From the NCBI GenBank assembly GCA_022826965.1, contig JAJDTU010000012.1, forward strand, positions 1 to 64,000: a DNA stretch of 64,000 nucleotides, read 5' to 3'. Shown here piece by piece: positions 9,443 through 17,396 of the stretch; position 1 is the stretch's first letter, and the number at the start of each line of letters is the position of its first letter. Below the pieces are notes generated by a model. That model saw only the letters and a list, made by a program, of their open reading frames with translations. It made no database searches and was not told the DNA's origin. The position numbers were made by a program, and so were the translations under genes. Origin of the DNA: Dehalococcoidia bacterium (GTDB taxonomy: Bacteria > Chloroflexota > Dehalococcoidia > Bin125).

Positions 9443-10546
9443 ATGGTCAACCGCCCGCTGGCGCAGCTCCGCGAGCGCCGTCCGGAACTGGCCGGCAGCG
9501 TCGAATCAACGCTTCCGCGCCTGGTCGAGCCGCTGATCTGGGGTGCCCTCACGGCCGGCCTGATCGCGCTGGTGCTGGCCAATCTCGGCTTGGGCGCGTT
9601 CGATGTGGAGGTCGGGCGGATCATTGCGATCATCCTGGGCAAGATTGGGATCAACATCGGGATCGAATACACGGCGCGCGAGGAAGCGGTCGTCTGGGTG
9701 ATCCGCGTGCCTCGAATGGTCATGGCGGCGGCGGTGGGAGCGGGGCTCGGCGTCTCCGGCGCGGCGTTGCAGGGGTTGTTTCGCAATCCACTCGCCGACC
9801 CGGGACTGATCGGGGTCTCGAGCGGAGCAGCGTTCGCGGTCGCGATCGCGGTGATGCTCGGCGCGGTGAGCTGGGGGCTGTTCGTGCAGCCTGTGGCCGC
9901 CTTCCTGGGCGGCCTCGTCTTGACGTTCCTGATCTACGGCTTCGCCCGCCGCAGCGGACGCGCGCAGATGGCGACGATGTTGCTCGTCGGGATCGCGGTC
10001 AATGCGCTGCTCGGCGCGGGCATCAGCCTGATCCTCTCGTTCTCGGACGACGAACAGTTGCGTGACATCGTGTTCTGGATGCTGGGCAGCCTGGCCGGGT
10101 CGCTCTGGGAGTTCGCCTACTCAGCCGGCCCCCTGATCCTGTTCGCGATCGTCGTATTGGTGCGCCAATCGGGAGCGCTCAACCTGCTGACGCTGGGCGA
10201 TGCCGAGGCACGGCACCTGGGCGTCCCGGTTCAGCGGACCCAGCTCACGATCGTGTCGGCGGCGGCATTGGCGACGGGAGCCGGGGTGGCCGTCGCCGGG
10301 GTGGTGGGCTTCATCGGCCTGATCGCGCCGCACATGGTGCGCCTTGCGGTGGGACCCGATCATCGCAGGCTGATGCCGGCAAGCGCGTTGGCGGGCGCCA
10401 TCCTCGTCCTGGGCGCCGACCTGGGGGCGAGGACGATCGTCGCTCCAGCCGAGATGCCGCTCGGCGTGCTGACCGCCGTGATCGGCACACCGGTCTTCCT
10501 CTTCCTGATCGACCGAGCCAGGCGTAGCCTCGCATCCGGCTTCTGA
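9443..10546 (+). CDS. FecCD-family ABC permease (iron-siderophore/heme/cobalamin)
   Basis: A 367-residue, roughly ten-helix inner-membrane permease of the BtuC/FhuB/HmuU family. Diagnostic segments are RVPRMVMAAAVGAGLGVSGAALQG, RNPLADPGLIGVSSGAA and the cytoplasmic GFIGLIAPHMVRL loop that contacts the ATPase. Neither a FecE-type ATPase nor a binding protein is next to it. The heme-type binding protein at 35955 is the only plausible partner in the window. It follows the Rieske and FAD genes on the same strand after 82 bases, so it may be co-transcribed and import iron or heme for them. Confidence 0.88.
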   Translation: MVNRPLAQLRERRPELAGSVESTLPRLVEPLIWGALTAGLIALVLANLGLGAFDVEVGRIIAIILGKIGINIGIEYTAREEAVVWVIRVPRMVMAAAVGAGLGVSGAALQGLFRNPLADPGLIGVSSGAAFAVAIAVMLGAVSWGLFVQPVAAFLGGLVLTFLIYGFARRSGRAQMATMLLVGIAVNALLGAGISLILSFSDDEQLRDIVFWMLGSLAGSLWEFAYSAGPLILFAIVVLVRQSGALNLLTLGDAEARHLGVPVQRTQLTIVSAAALATGAGVAVAGVVGFIGLIAPHMVRLAVGPDHRRLMPASALAGAILVLGADLGARTIVAPAEMPLGVLTAVIGTPVFLFLIDRARRSLASGF

Positions 10547-10610
10547 CGACGATTGAGCGTACGGAGCGCGGCGAGTACGGCGGGTGCCGTTCGACGCGAG
10601 CCGCTGGCGA

Positions 10611-11657
10611 CTAGGTCGGGATGGCCAGGCCCGGGCCGTTCGGCACCAGTACGTGTCCATCTTCAATCCCGGGCAGCGGTGTGTTGGAGGCGAAGCGGCG
10701 GTCCGCGGGTATCCAGGGGATCTCGAACCAACGCGTCGCCGAGCTAGCGAAGCCGTAGGCGAGGGAGGCGTACAGGGAGGGACCCGGACGGAAGTTATGC
10801 GGGCTGAGCGCCACGTTGTGATGCTCAGCAAGTGTCGCCACGCGCTGCGCGGCAGTGATACCGCCGATCTTCGTCACTTCGGGCTGGAGGTAGGCGATCG
10901 ACTGCGAGCGAAGCAAGCGCTCGAAATCCTCCAGCGTGTACTCGTTCTCGCCGGCGGCGAGATCCACGCCGGACTCCCGACGCACGCGCTGCATCGCCCG
11001 GTGATCGCGCATGGGCCGGACCGGTTCTTCAAACCAGGTCACGCCAAGATCAGCGAGCCGGCGGCCAAAGGCAGCCGCCTCGAGCGGGTCAAAGTGACCG
11101 TTGACGTCGACCATGATCGCCAGTTCTTCGCCGAAACGCCGGCGCAGGCGCTGGACGTGGTCGATCGTGAGCTCGTGCAGTTTCACCGCGCCGATCCCCG
11201 CGTCAACGGCGCGTTGGGTCTCGCTGATGACCAGTTCAGGATCGCGCAGCGGAGGCAGGCTCGCGTAGGCGGGTACTGCGTCGTGGCGGGGACCGCCGAG
11301 CAGTTGCAGCACGGACGCGTCCAGCCTCTTGCCGAGCAGATCCCACAGCGCGATGTCGAGGCCGGACAGGGCCATCGGGAAGATGCCCTGGTCGGCGTAG
11401 CGATAGCCATAGTCCCACAACTCGAACCACAGCCGACCGATCTCGCCCGCGTCGCGACCGAGGACCCGCGGCGCCAACAACTCGTCAACGGCGGCGGCGA
11501 TCGGACGAGCGCCGGCGGCCGGTCGCTCAGGATTCGGGATGCCCCACCATGTCTCGCCGAGGCCCGTGAGACCGTCGCTGTCGGTCACTGTCACGAACAC
11601 CTGGGTGAGGGGCGTCGAGTCGAGAATCGAGGTCCGCACGTCTGCGATTCGGCCCAT
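10611..11657 (-). CDS. Mandelate racemase/muconate-lactonizing enzyme family protein
   Basis: This is a 348-residue enolase-superfamily enzyme, which abstracts a proton alpha to a carboxylate with Mg2+ stabilising the enediolate. The three metal ligands are visible in MVDVNGHFD, TWFEEPV and AAGENEY, and a late-barrel His lies in SPHNFRPGP. The second-strand base motif reads K-L-H instead of the usual K-x-K, and the sixth-strand site reads QPEV rather than QPDV. The acid-sugar substrate is therefore not predictable. I chose ATG at 11657 because GAGGGG precedes it; a GTG at 11675 is also possible. It is convergent with the permease and has no evident link to sterols. Confidence 0.85.
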   Translation of the reverse strand: MGRIADVRTSILDSTPLTQVFVTVTDSDGLTGLGETWWGIPNPERPAAGARPIAAAVDELLAPRVLGRDAGEIGRLWFELWDYGYRYADQGIFPMALSGLDIALWDLLGKRLDASVLQLLGGPRHDAVPAYASLPPLRDPELVISETQRAVDAGIGAVKLHELTIDHVQRLRRRFGEELAIMVDVNGHFDPLEAAAFGRRLADLGVTWFEEPVRPMRDHRAMQRVRRESGVDLAAGENEYTLEDFERLLRSQSIAYLQPEVTKIGGITAAQRVATLAEHHNVALSPHNFRPGPSLYASLAYGFASSATRWFEIPWIPADRRFASNTPLPGIEDGHVLVPNGPGLAIPT

Positions 11658-11729
11658 GACGCCATCCCCTCGCACATGCGCTCACGGCGGAGCATAGCTC
11701 GACCTCGCCGGCCCTCACGGGAAGGGGGA

Positions 11730-12440
11730 CTAAGTGAATCCCAGCACGCGGTAGTCGCCATCGAGGATCAGGCGGATTGAGAGGTACAGGCCGACCATCG
11801 GAATCAGTATCCAGACCGCGTTCGGGCCGATGATGTAGACGTAGAACTCGCGCGTCGTAATCCGGCTGCGCTTCTGCCCGACGAAGAAACTGACCAGGTA
11901 GAGCGATGACGCGTAGACCCACTGCCAGAACAGCATCGCCCCGAGGATGCCGGCCGCAAGCGCCGGCAGGACGCCGCCGGTATACGCCGCGTACAGAATC
12001 AGCGTCGTCCACGGTGTGGTGAACCCGTTGGCGATATCGATGTTGAATCCGTACGTGTTGCGATTCGCGTACGCAGAATCAAACATCGAGTAGGTCGCCC
12101 AGACATCGGCCCAGACGGTCGGGGAGAGCGCCTGTTTCAACGGCACCCGGGCGGTCAGGAACTCCACCGCGGGGGTGCGTCCAGTCTCGCTCTGACGCTG
12201 ACGCCAATGTTCCGTGCGTGTCTCGATGTAGTCACGGCGGAAGTACAGGCACATCTCCCACCAACTGATCAGGAGATTGGTCGAGAAGAACAAGCTGAAC
12301 AGGCAATGGAAGGCGTCCAGTTCGCCGTGCAGCCAGTAGCGGGCGCCCATTCCGGGCAGTGCCATGAGCGCGATCGCCAGCACCGCGAGCAGACCTGCCG
12401 GTGCGCCCCATCCGCCGGTTCGCTCACTCGCGCTGCTCAA
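11730..12440 (-). CDS. Five-helix membrane protein resembling EBP/EXPERA sterol isomerases
   Basis: A 236-residue integral membrane protein with about five predicted helices. Its last helix, FYVYIIGPNAVWILIPMVG, resembles the conserved F-x(7)-N-A-x-W-x(3)-P segment of emopamil-binding protein (EBP, sterol Delta8-Delta7 isomerase). The middle segment around YGFNIDIANGFTTPW occupies the place of the EBP catalytic Glu/Thr helix. The His of EBP's H-x3-E pair is not obviously conserved (the region reads LISWWEMC). The predicted start is TTG at 12440 and is uncertain. It is divergent from the main sterol operon. An isomerase role is a hypothesis from hand alignment; an unrelated membrane protein remains possible. 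Confidence 0.45.
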   Translation of the reverse strand: MSSASERTGGWGAPAGLLAVLAIALMALPGMGARYWLHGELDAFHCLFSLFFSTNLLISWWEMCLYFRRDYIETRTEHWRQRQSETGRTPAVEFLTARVPLKQALSPTVWADVWATYSMFDSAYANRNTYGFNIDIANGFTTPWTTLILYAAYTGGVLPALAAGILGAMLFWQWVYASSLYLVSFFVGQKRSRITTREFYVYIIGPNAVWILIPMVGLYLSIRLILDGDYRVLGFT

Positions 12441-12622
12441 ACCCGGTGACTTCCCTTGCTACACGGTTCGAACCGACGCGGCTGGACAGATCCGGTGTGC
12501 ATCATAGCGACGCTCCCTCGGCCGGCGTGGTGAGTGCCAAGCAATCTTGCACCTCTGAGAGGCACCGATTAACGTTGCCTCATCCTCCAAGCCCGCCGCT
12601 GAACGCGTAATGTTGGAGCTAC

Positions 12623-13717
12623 ATGGCTTCGCAGTCGTCCGAAAGTCCCTCCGGCACATCTTCGCCGCCCATGTTCCTGACGGGCGCGGCCGGCCACGTG
12701 GGGGCGAATCTTGTGCGCAGATTGCTCGACGACGGCGTTCGCGTCCGCGTGTTGCTGAGACAAGAGGACAACAACGAAGCCGTGGATGGGCTCGATGTCG
12801 AGCGTGTCTACGGCGATATCCGCGACCTGGACGCCACGAGGCAAGCGCTGGCAGGCTGTCACGGCGTCTTTCATGTCGCCGCCCTCGTTTCGACCATTGA
12901 TGGCAACGATGCACACCGCCGCGACGTCTTCGAGTCCAACGTGCTCGGCACTCGCAACGTGCTCCAGGCGGCGCGCGAGATGGAGGCCGGCAAGGTCGTG
13001 GTCACGGGCTCGTTCAGCGCCGTCGGCTACGACCTGGACGACACCTCCGCTCCTACCAGGGAATCGATGCCCTTCTATCCCATGGAACGCACGATGCCCT
13101 ACGAGCGCAGCAAGGCAATGGTCGAGACCGAGTGTTGGCAGGCGGCCGCGTCCGGCCAGGAGGTCGTCATCGCCACCTGCTGCGCGGTGCTCGGGGGCAA
13201 CGATTTTCTGCCCTCGCGAGTCGGTCGGACGCTGTGCGATTTCGCCAACCGCAAGCTCCACGCCTACGTCGACGGCGGATTCGAGTTCGTGGCCGCGCGT
13301 GACATCGTGCAGGGCCATCTGCTGTGCATGGAACGCGGGCGGTCGGGTCAGAAGTACATCTTCAGCACCCAGTATCAGACCATCTCCGACCTGCTCGATC
13401 ACTTCCAGGAAGTGACTGGCGTCGGGCGGCCGCGTCGGCAGATGCCGCTCGGCCTGATGCTCCCGTTCTCGGAGGTGGCGAGCTACGCCCTCAGCCGTCT
13501 CTGGCCGAGCTATCCCCAGCGCTTCACCCCCGGCGCGATCCGCCTGCTGCAGCAGTGTCGTCACGCCGACACCAGCAAAGCGAAGGAGGAACTCGGTTTC
13601 CAGCCGTCGACGATCCGCGGCGCGATCGAGGACGCCTACGCGTTTCACTATGAGCGCAATGCGATTACGAACTCACGCGCCAAGCGCCCGGCAACGACAG
13701 TCACGACGGGTGGCTAG
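12623..13717 (+). CDS. NAD(P)-dependent 3-beta-hydroxysteroid dehydrogenase-like SDR (SdmB candidate)
   Basis: This 364-residue extended short-chain dehydrogenase has the nucleotide motif TGAAGHVG (residues 20-27) and the catalytic pair Y160-xxx-K164 in YERSK, with an upstream Ser-rich strand (VVTGSFSAVGY). Extended SDRs of the 3-beta-HSD/NSDHL group oxidise the 3-hydroxyl of a 4-carboxysterol, triggering decarboxylation. In Methylococcus the pair SdmA (Rieske) and SdmB (SDR) removes a C-4 methyl group. Here the next gene, 58 bases downstream, is a Rieske oxygenase, so the same pairing is likely. GGAG precedes the ATG. It begins the main sterol operon. Confidence 0.83.
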   Translation: MASQSSESPSGTSSPPMFLTGAAGHVGANLVRRLLDDGVRVRVLLRQEDNNEAVDGLDVERVYGDIRDLDATRQALAGCHGVFHVAALVSTIDGNDAHRRDVFESNVLGTRNVLQAAREMEAGKVVVTGSFSAVGYDLDDTSAPTRESMPFYPMERTMPYERSKAMVETECWQAAASGQEVVIATCCAVLGGNDFLPSRVGRTLCDFANRKLHAYVDGGFEFVAARDIVQGHLLCMERGRSGQKYIFSTQYQTISDLLDHFQEVTGVGRPRRQMPLGLMLPFSEVASYALSRLWPSYPQRFTPGAIRLLQQCRHADTSKAKEELGFQPSTIRGAIEDAYAFHYERNAITNSRAKRPATTVTTGG

Positions 13718-13775
13718 CCATGACCCGCCGAGTGGTACGTCCAGACAACAGCGCAACGCTTGAGGGCTATGTGAC

Positions 13776-14885
13776 ATGAGCGTCGATATCGAGTCGCCAT
13801 CGGCCGGACCCCCAGGGTTCGCGAATGCCGACAACCTGCGTCAGCGGGCACGATCCGTAGGGATGAATCCTGATTACTGGTACGCGGTCGAAGAGGTACG
13901 AAGGATCAACCCCGGCACGGTGACCGAGGTGGTGTTCTGGAAGCAATCAATCGCGCTGTTCCGCTCAGAGGATGGTTCCTTCCACGCGGTCGAGAATCGC
14001 TGTCTGCACCGCCAGATCAAGCTCTCGCTCGGCGAGGTTGAGGGTTGCCGGCTCGTCTGCGGTTACCACGGCTGGGAGTACGACGAGGACGGCCGTGTGG
14101 CCGAGATCCCGGACCTGTTTGGGCGCAAGGAGGTACCGCGACTGTCGGTGCGGTCGTATCCCGTGCAGGTCCGCTACGGGTTGGTCTGGATCTTCCCGGG
14201 CGATCCGGCCAAGGCAACAGAGCGCCAGATCCCTGAGATCCCGGAACTCGAGGGACCCGGTCGATGGGCCTGCGTTCCGTTGAGGTTCGACCTCTCAGCC
14301 CACCACTCGATCATCATCGACAACGTGAGCGATTTCTCCCACGCCTACCTGCATCGTCAGTATCGTCCGTTCGACGGCGCGACGCTCACGCGTCACGAGA
14401 CCATCGGTGACGATGTGCACCTCGCCTATGAGACACGAGTGGGTCGCGGACGAATCTCCGGAAAATTCGTCGATCACAATCGTCTCAACACGAACCACAT
14501 GGAACTCTGCTACGAGTATCCCTACCAGCGATCGAACACTGACGACGAAATCAAGCACTGGCTCTTCGTGCTGCCGATCGATGAGCGGACGACGCGCACA
14601 TTTTTCCTCTTCTACTTCAGATCGCTCAAGCTCCCGATGCTGCCGATCCGCATTCCTCGCTGGGCCATGACCACCGTCTTGCGGCTCGCGAACCGGATGT
14701 TGATTGGCCCACTGCTTTCCCAGGATCGCTGGGCGGTCGAGGCCGAGCAAACCGGTTATGAGAAGAACTGGGAGGCTCCTCCGATCGAGGTCAATCCGGT
14801 AGTCCGCTCGTTCCAACAGGTGACGGTCCGCAAGTGGCAGGAATACCTCGACCGCGACGCTGCCGCAACCTCTATCGATGCCTGA
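13776..14885 (+). CDS. Rieske oxygenase, candidate sterol C-4 demethylase (SdmA-like)
   Basis: This 369-residue Rieske oxygenase has cluster ligands C76-x-H78 and C95-xx-H98 (CGYHGWEYD) and a mononuclear iron site N183-xx-D186-xx-H189-xxx-H193 in NVSDFSHAYLH. It differs clearly from the upstream Rieske protein, which has CPHLGSHLG and CPFHGYEFD. Its position between a 3-beta-HSD-like SDR and a Delta14-reductase-family gene makes oxidation of the C-4 methyl to a carboxylate the best-supported role. Its 3' end overlaps the next gene by 8 bases, which suggests translational coupling. No dedicated ferredoxin or reductase gene is nearby. Confidence 0.84.
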   Translation: MSVDIESPSAGPPGFANADNLRQRARSVGMNPDYWYAVEEVRRINPGTVTEVVFWKQSIALFRSEDGSFHAVENRCLHRQIKLSLGEVEGCRLVCGYHGWEYDEDGRVAEIPDLFGRKEVPRLSVRSYPVQVRYGLVWIFPGDPAKATERQIPEIPELEGPGRWACVPLRFDLSAHHSIIIDNVSDFSHAYLHRQYRPFDGATLTRHETIGDDVHLAYETRVGRGRISGKFVDHNRLNTNHMELCYEYPYQRSNTDDEIKHWLFVLPIDERTTRTFFLFYFRSLKLPMLPIRIPRWAMTTVLRLANRMLIGPLLSQDRWAVEAEQTGYEKNWEAPPIEVNPVVRSFQQVTVRKWQEYLDRDAAATSIDA

Positions 14886-15975
14886 GATCCCTTCGGCCTG
14901 GACGACGTTCTCCGGCCAGCACCTGCTCGAGGCGGCGGCGATCTTCCTGCTGTTTGTCGGCGTCCTGCTGGTCGGTTCGCGGTGGCTGCCGGGACGCAAC
15001 GTAGCGGGCAGGCCCGACGTCAATGGCGTCAGCCGTACCTACAAGCTCAACGGTCTCGCGCTGTTTCTGATCGTCATGCTCGTGGCCGTGCTCGCCGATG
15101 TCTTCGACCTGATCTCGCTATCGGTGCTGCATACGCACTTCGCCGAGCTCTTCGTTGTGGCGAACATCTTCGCCTGGGCTCTGTCGGGCGTTTTGTACTG
15201 GCAGGCCTCGCGCGGCCAGAGCGAGTCACCGGGACTCTGGCGAGGGGTGTTCTTTGGCCGTCAACTCAACCCCACCTGGTTTGGAGTCGACCTGAAGCTG
15301 TTCAGCTACCGACCCTCTCTCATCGCGCTCGCGCTGTTTAACGTGTCGTTTGCGGTGGTGCAGTACGACACTCACGGCGGACTCACGCTGCAGATGATTC
15401 TCTACCAGGCGTTCACGCTTTTGTATGTGTTGAACTACTTCCAGTTCGAGTACGGCATGATTTACACGTGGGACATCGTCTCGGAGCGGTTCGGCTGGAT
15501 GTTGGCGTGGGGGGACTATGTCCTGGTGCCGTTCTTCTACTGTCTGGCGGGCTGGTGGTTGATAGACACAACAGACTCCTGGCCGGCCGTGGCTGCGGCC
15601 GCGATCTGCGTGCTGTTTGTCGTCGGATTCTGTATGTTCCGCGGGGCCAACGAGCAGAAGCACCGCTTCAAGCAAAACACGGAGACGTCTATCTGGGGAC
15701 GGCCGGCCGAGTCGCTCGACGGGCGACTACTCGTGTCGGGGTTCTGGGGCGTGGGGCGGCATCTGAACTACTCGGGCGAGATCTGCGTGTATTTCTCGTT
15801 TGCGCTGACGACCGCGTTCTCATCGTGGATCCCGTATGCCTTGCCGGTATGGCTGACGGCGCTGTTGTGGCATCGTTCACGGCGCGATGATCGGCGTTGT
15901 CGAGCCAAATATGGCGACCTGTGGGAACGCTACACGCGGCGGGTGCCCCACGCGTTGATTCCGCGTGTCTACTAG
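14878..15975 (+). CDS. ERG4/ERG24-family sterol reductase (Delta14 or Delta7)
   Basis: A 365-residue polytopic membrane protein of the ERG24/DHCR7/lamin-B-receptor family, which uses NADPH to reduce sterol ring double bonds. The C-terminal half is diagnostic: LLVSGFWGVGRHLNYSGEI and the closing RRCRAKYGDLWERYTRRVP-x-ALIPRVY nearly match eukaryotic DHCR7 and Delta14-reductases. The early FFGRQLNPTWFGVDLKLFSYRP segment also fits. It overlaps the Rieske stop by 8 bases and is followed 32 bases later by CYP51, whose product carries a Delta14 double bond, so Delta14 reduction is the most economical role. Delta7 reduction cannot be excluded from sequence alone. Confidence 0.88.
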   Translation: MPEIPSAWTTFSGQHLLEAAAIFLLFVGVLLVGSRWLPGRNVAGRPDVNGVSRTYKLNGLALFLIVMLVAVLADVFDLISLSVLHTHFAELFVVANIFAWALSGVLYWQASRGQSESPGLWRGVFFGRQLNPTWFGVDLKLFSYRPSLIALALFNVSFAVVQYDTHGGLTLQMILYQAFTLLYVLNYFQFEYGMIYTWDIVSERFGWMLAWGDYVLVPFFYCLAGWWLIDTTDSWPAVAAAAICVLFVVGFCMFRGANEQKHRFKQNTETSIWGRPAESLDGRLLVSGFWGVGRHLNYSGEICVYFSFALTTAFSSWIPYALPVWLTALLWHRSRRDDRRCRAKYGDLWERYTRRVPHALIPRVY

Positions 15976-16007
15976 ACTCGCTATCTTGGCCTCCAGTAGG
16001 AACAGAG

Positions 16008-17396
16008 ATGACTGAACTGCCGGGCGTACTGACAACGTCGGAGGAGCATCGGGCCATTCCCGAGCTGGGCGGCGGGCTGCCGCTGCTCGGACACCTGTTG
16101 CAGTTCCAGCGTGACCCGGTGGCCATGCTAAGCCGAGGCTGGCGCGAACTGGGCGACCTGTACCGGTTCCGATTGGGCCCGCGTCAGTTTGTGCTGTTCA
16201 GCGGACCCGAGGCCCACGACGCATTCTTCAGCGCGCCGGAGGACCAACTCAACGCGAAGGCCGTCTATCAGTTCACGGTACCAATCTTCGGCCGCGGGGT
16301 TGCGTACGATGTCGCCCCGTCAATCATGGACGAGCAACTCGGTTTTCTCTATCCGGCGCTCCGGGACGCGGCGATGCAACGCTTTGCCCGGATCATGTTT
16401 GATGAGACTTCGCAGTTGGCCGACTCGCTTGGCGAAGAAGGTGAGCTTGATCTGCCCACCGCGATGAACGAGCTGACGGTCAAGATCGCCAGTCGCAGTC
16501 TGATCGGGCAGGAGGTTCGGGATCAGGTGGACGCGGGGTTCGCCGACGCGTATCACGATCTGCAGAAGGGCATCAACACTCTGGGCTTCTTCATGCCCCG
16601 CTTGCCCACTCCCGCGCATCGCAGCCGCGACCGCGCACGCGTGCAAGTGGCCGAGCTGTTCAGCCGGATCATGACGGCGCGCCGTCGCGCCGACGATTGT
16701 CCCGACGACTTCATGCAGTCGCTCATGGACGCCAGCTACAGCGACGGCCGCGCGTTGAGTGATGACGAGATCACCGGGATTCTGCTGACCGTGCTGTTCG
16801 CCGGTCAACACACGAGCGCCGTGCTCGCGACCTGGACAGGTCTCGAACTCTTGCGGGCGTCCCCCTACCTGGCCCGGGTGAGGGACGAGACGAGGGCCGT
16901 CTACGGCGAGGCGGGGAGTATGAGCCTCGAGGGTCTGAAGCAACAGGTGACCATGGAACACGCCGTACGTGAGTGCGAGCGGCTCCACCCGCCATTAATC
17001 CTGCTGATCCGCAAGGTGCTCAACCCGATGCGCTATGGCGACTACGTCGTGCCCTCCGGCAGCCTGGCCATGGTGTCGCCGGCGGTCTCGCACCGCCTGC
17101 CGCATCTGTTCGCCGACCCGGACCGGTTCGACCCGGATCGCTTTGCCCCGCCCGCGCGTGAGGACAAACAGCACCACTACAGCTTGATCGGTTTCGGCGG
17201 CGGAAAGCACCGTTGCATGGGAAAGCACTTCGCCGAGATGCAGGTCAAAGCGATCTGGACCGTGCTGCTGGATCGGTTCGATTTCAGCCTCGAGACCGAC
17301 TTCCCGACACCCAACTACGGAAGTTGGGTGACCGGTCCTGTGACGCCCTGCCGGCTCCGTTACCGGCGCCGTTCGCAGGGGAGAGTCTTCGGGTGA
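16008..17396 (+). CDS. cyp51: Sterol 14-alpha-demethylase, cytochrome P450 CYP51
   Basis: This 462-residue P450 carries CYP51 hallmarks. The I-helix reads AGQHTS (265-270; family AGxHTS), the K-helix is E322-CE-R325 in RECERLHPP, and the heme loop is FGGGKHRCMGKHFAEMQ with Cys403 as ligand. The B'-region NAKAVYQFTVPIFGRGVAYDV matches the CYP51 signature Y-x-F-x(5)-P-x-FGxGV-x-YD. CYP51 removes the 14-alpha-methyl of lanosterol-type sterols in three oxidations. The reading frame extends upstream to 15897, but ATG 16008, after AGGA, gives the normal P450 N-terminus. Its TGA overlaps the GTG start of the cyclase fusion. No long N-terminal membrane anchor is evident. Confidence 0.93.
   Translation: MTELPGVLTTSEEHRAIPELGGGLPLLGHLLQFQRDPVAMLSRGWRELGDLYRFRLGPRQFVLFSGPEAHDAFFSAPEDQLNAKAVYQFTVPIFGRGVAYDVAPSIMDEQLGFLYPALRDAAMQRFARIMFDETSQLADSLGEEGELDLPTAMNELTVKIASRSLIGQEVRDQVDAGFADAYHDLQKGINTLGFFMPRLPTPAHRSRDRARVQVAELFSRIMTARRRADDCPDDFMQSLMDASYSDGRALSDDEITGILLTVLFAGQHTSAVLATWTGLELLRASPYLARVRDETRAVYGEAGSMSLEGLKQQVTMEHAVRECERLHPPLILLIRKVLNPMRYGDYVVPSGSLAMVSPAVSHRLPHLFADPDRFDPDRFAPPAREDKQHHYSLIGFGGGKHRCMGKHFAEMQVKAIWTVLLDRFDFSLETDFPTPNYGSWVTGPVTPCRLRYRRRSQGRVFG

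Noticed and set aside
8784-9786. Large antisense frames over the FAD oxidoreductase gene
   Set aside because: They lie opposite a clear flavoprotein gene. High GC produces long shadow frames, and no motif is present.
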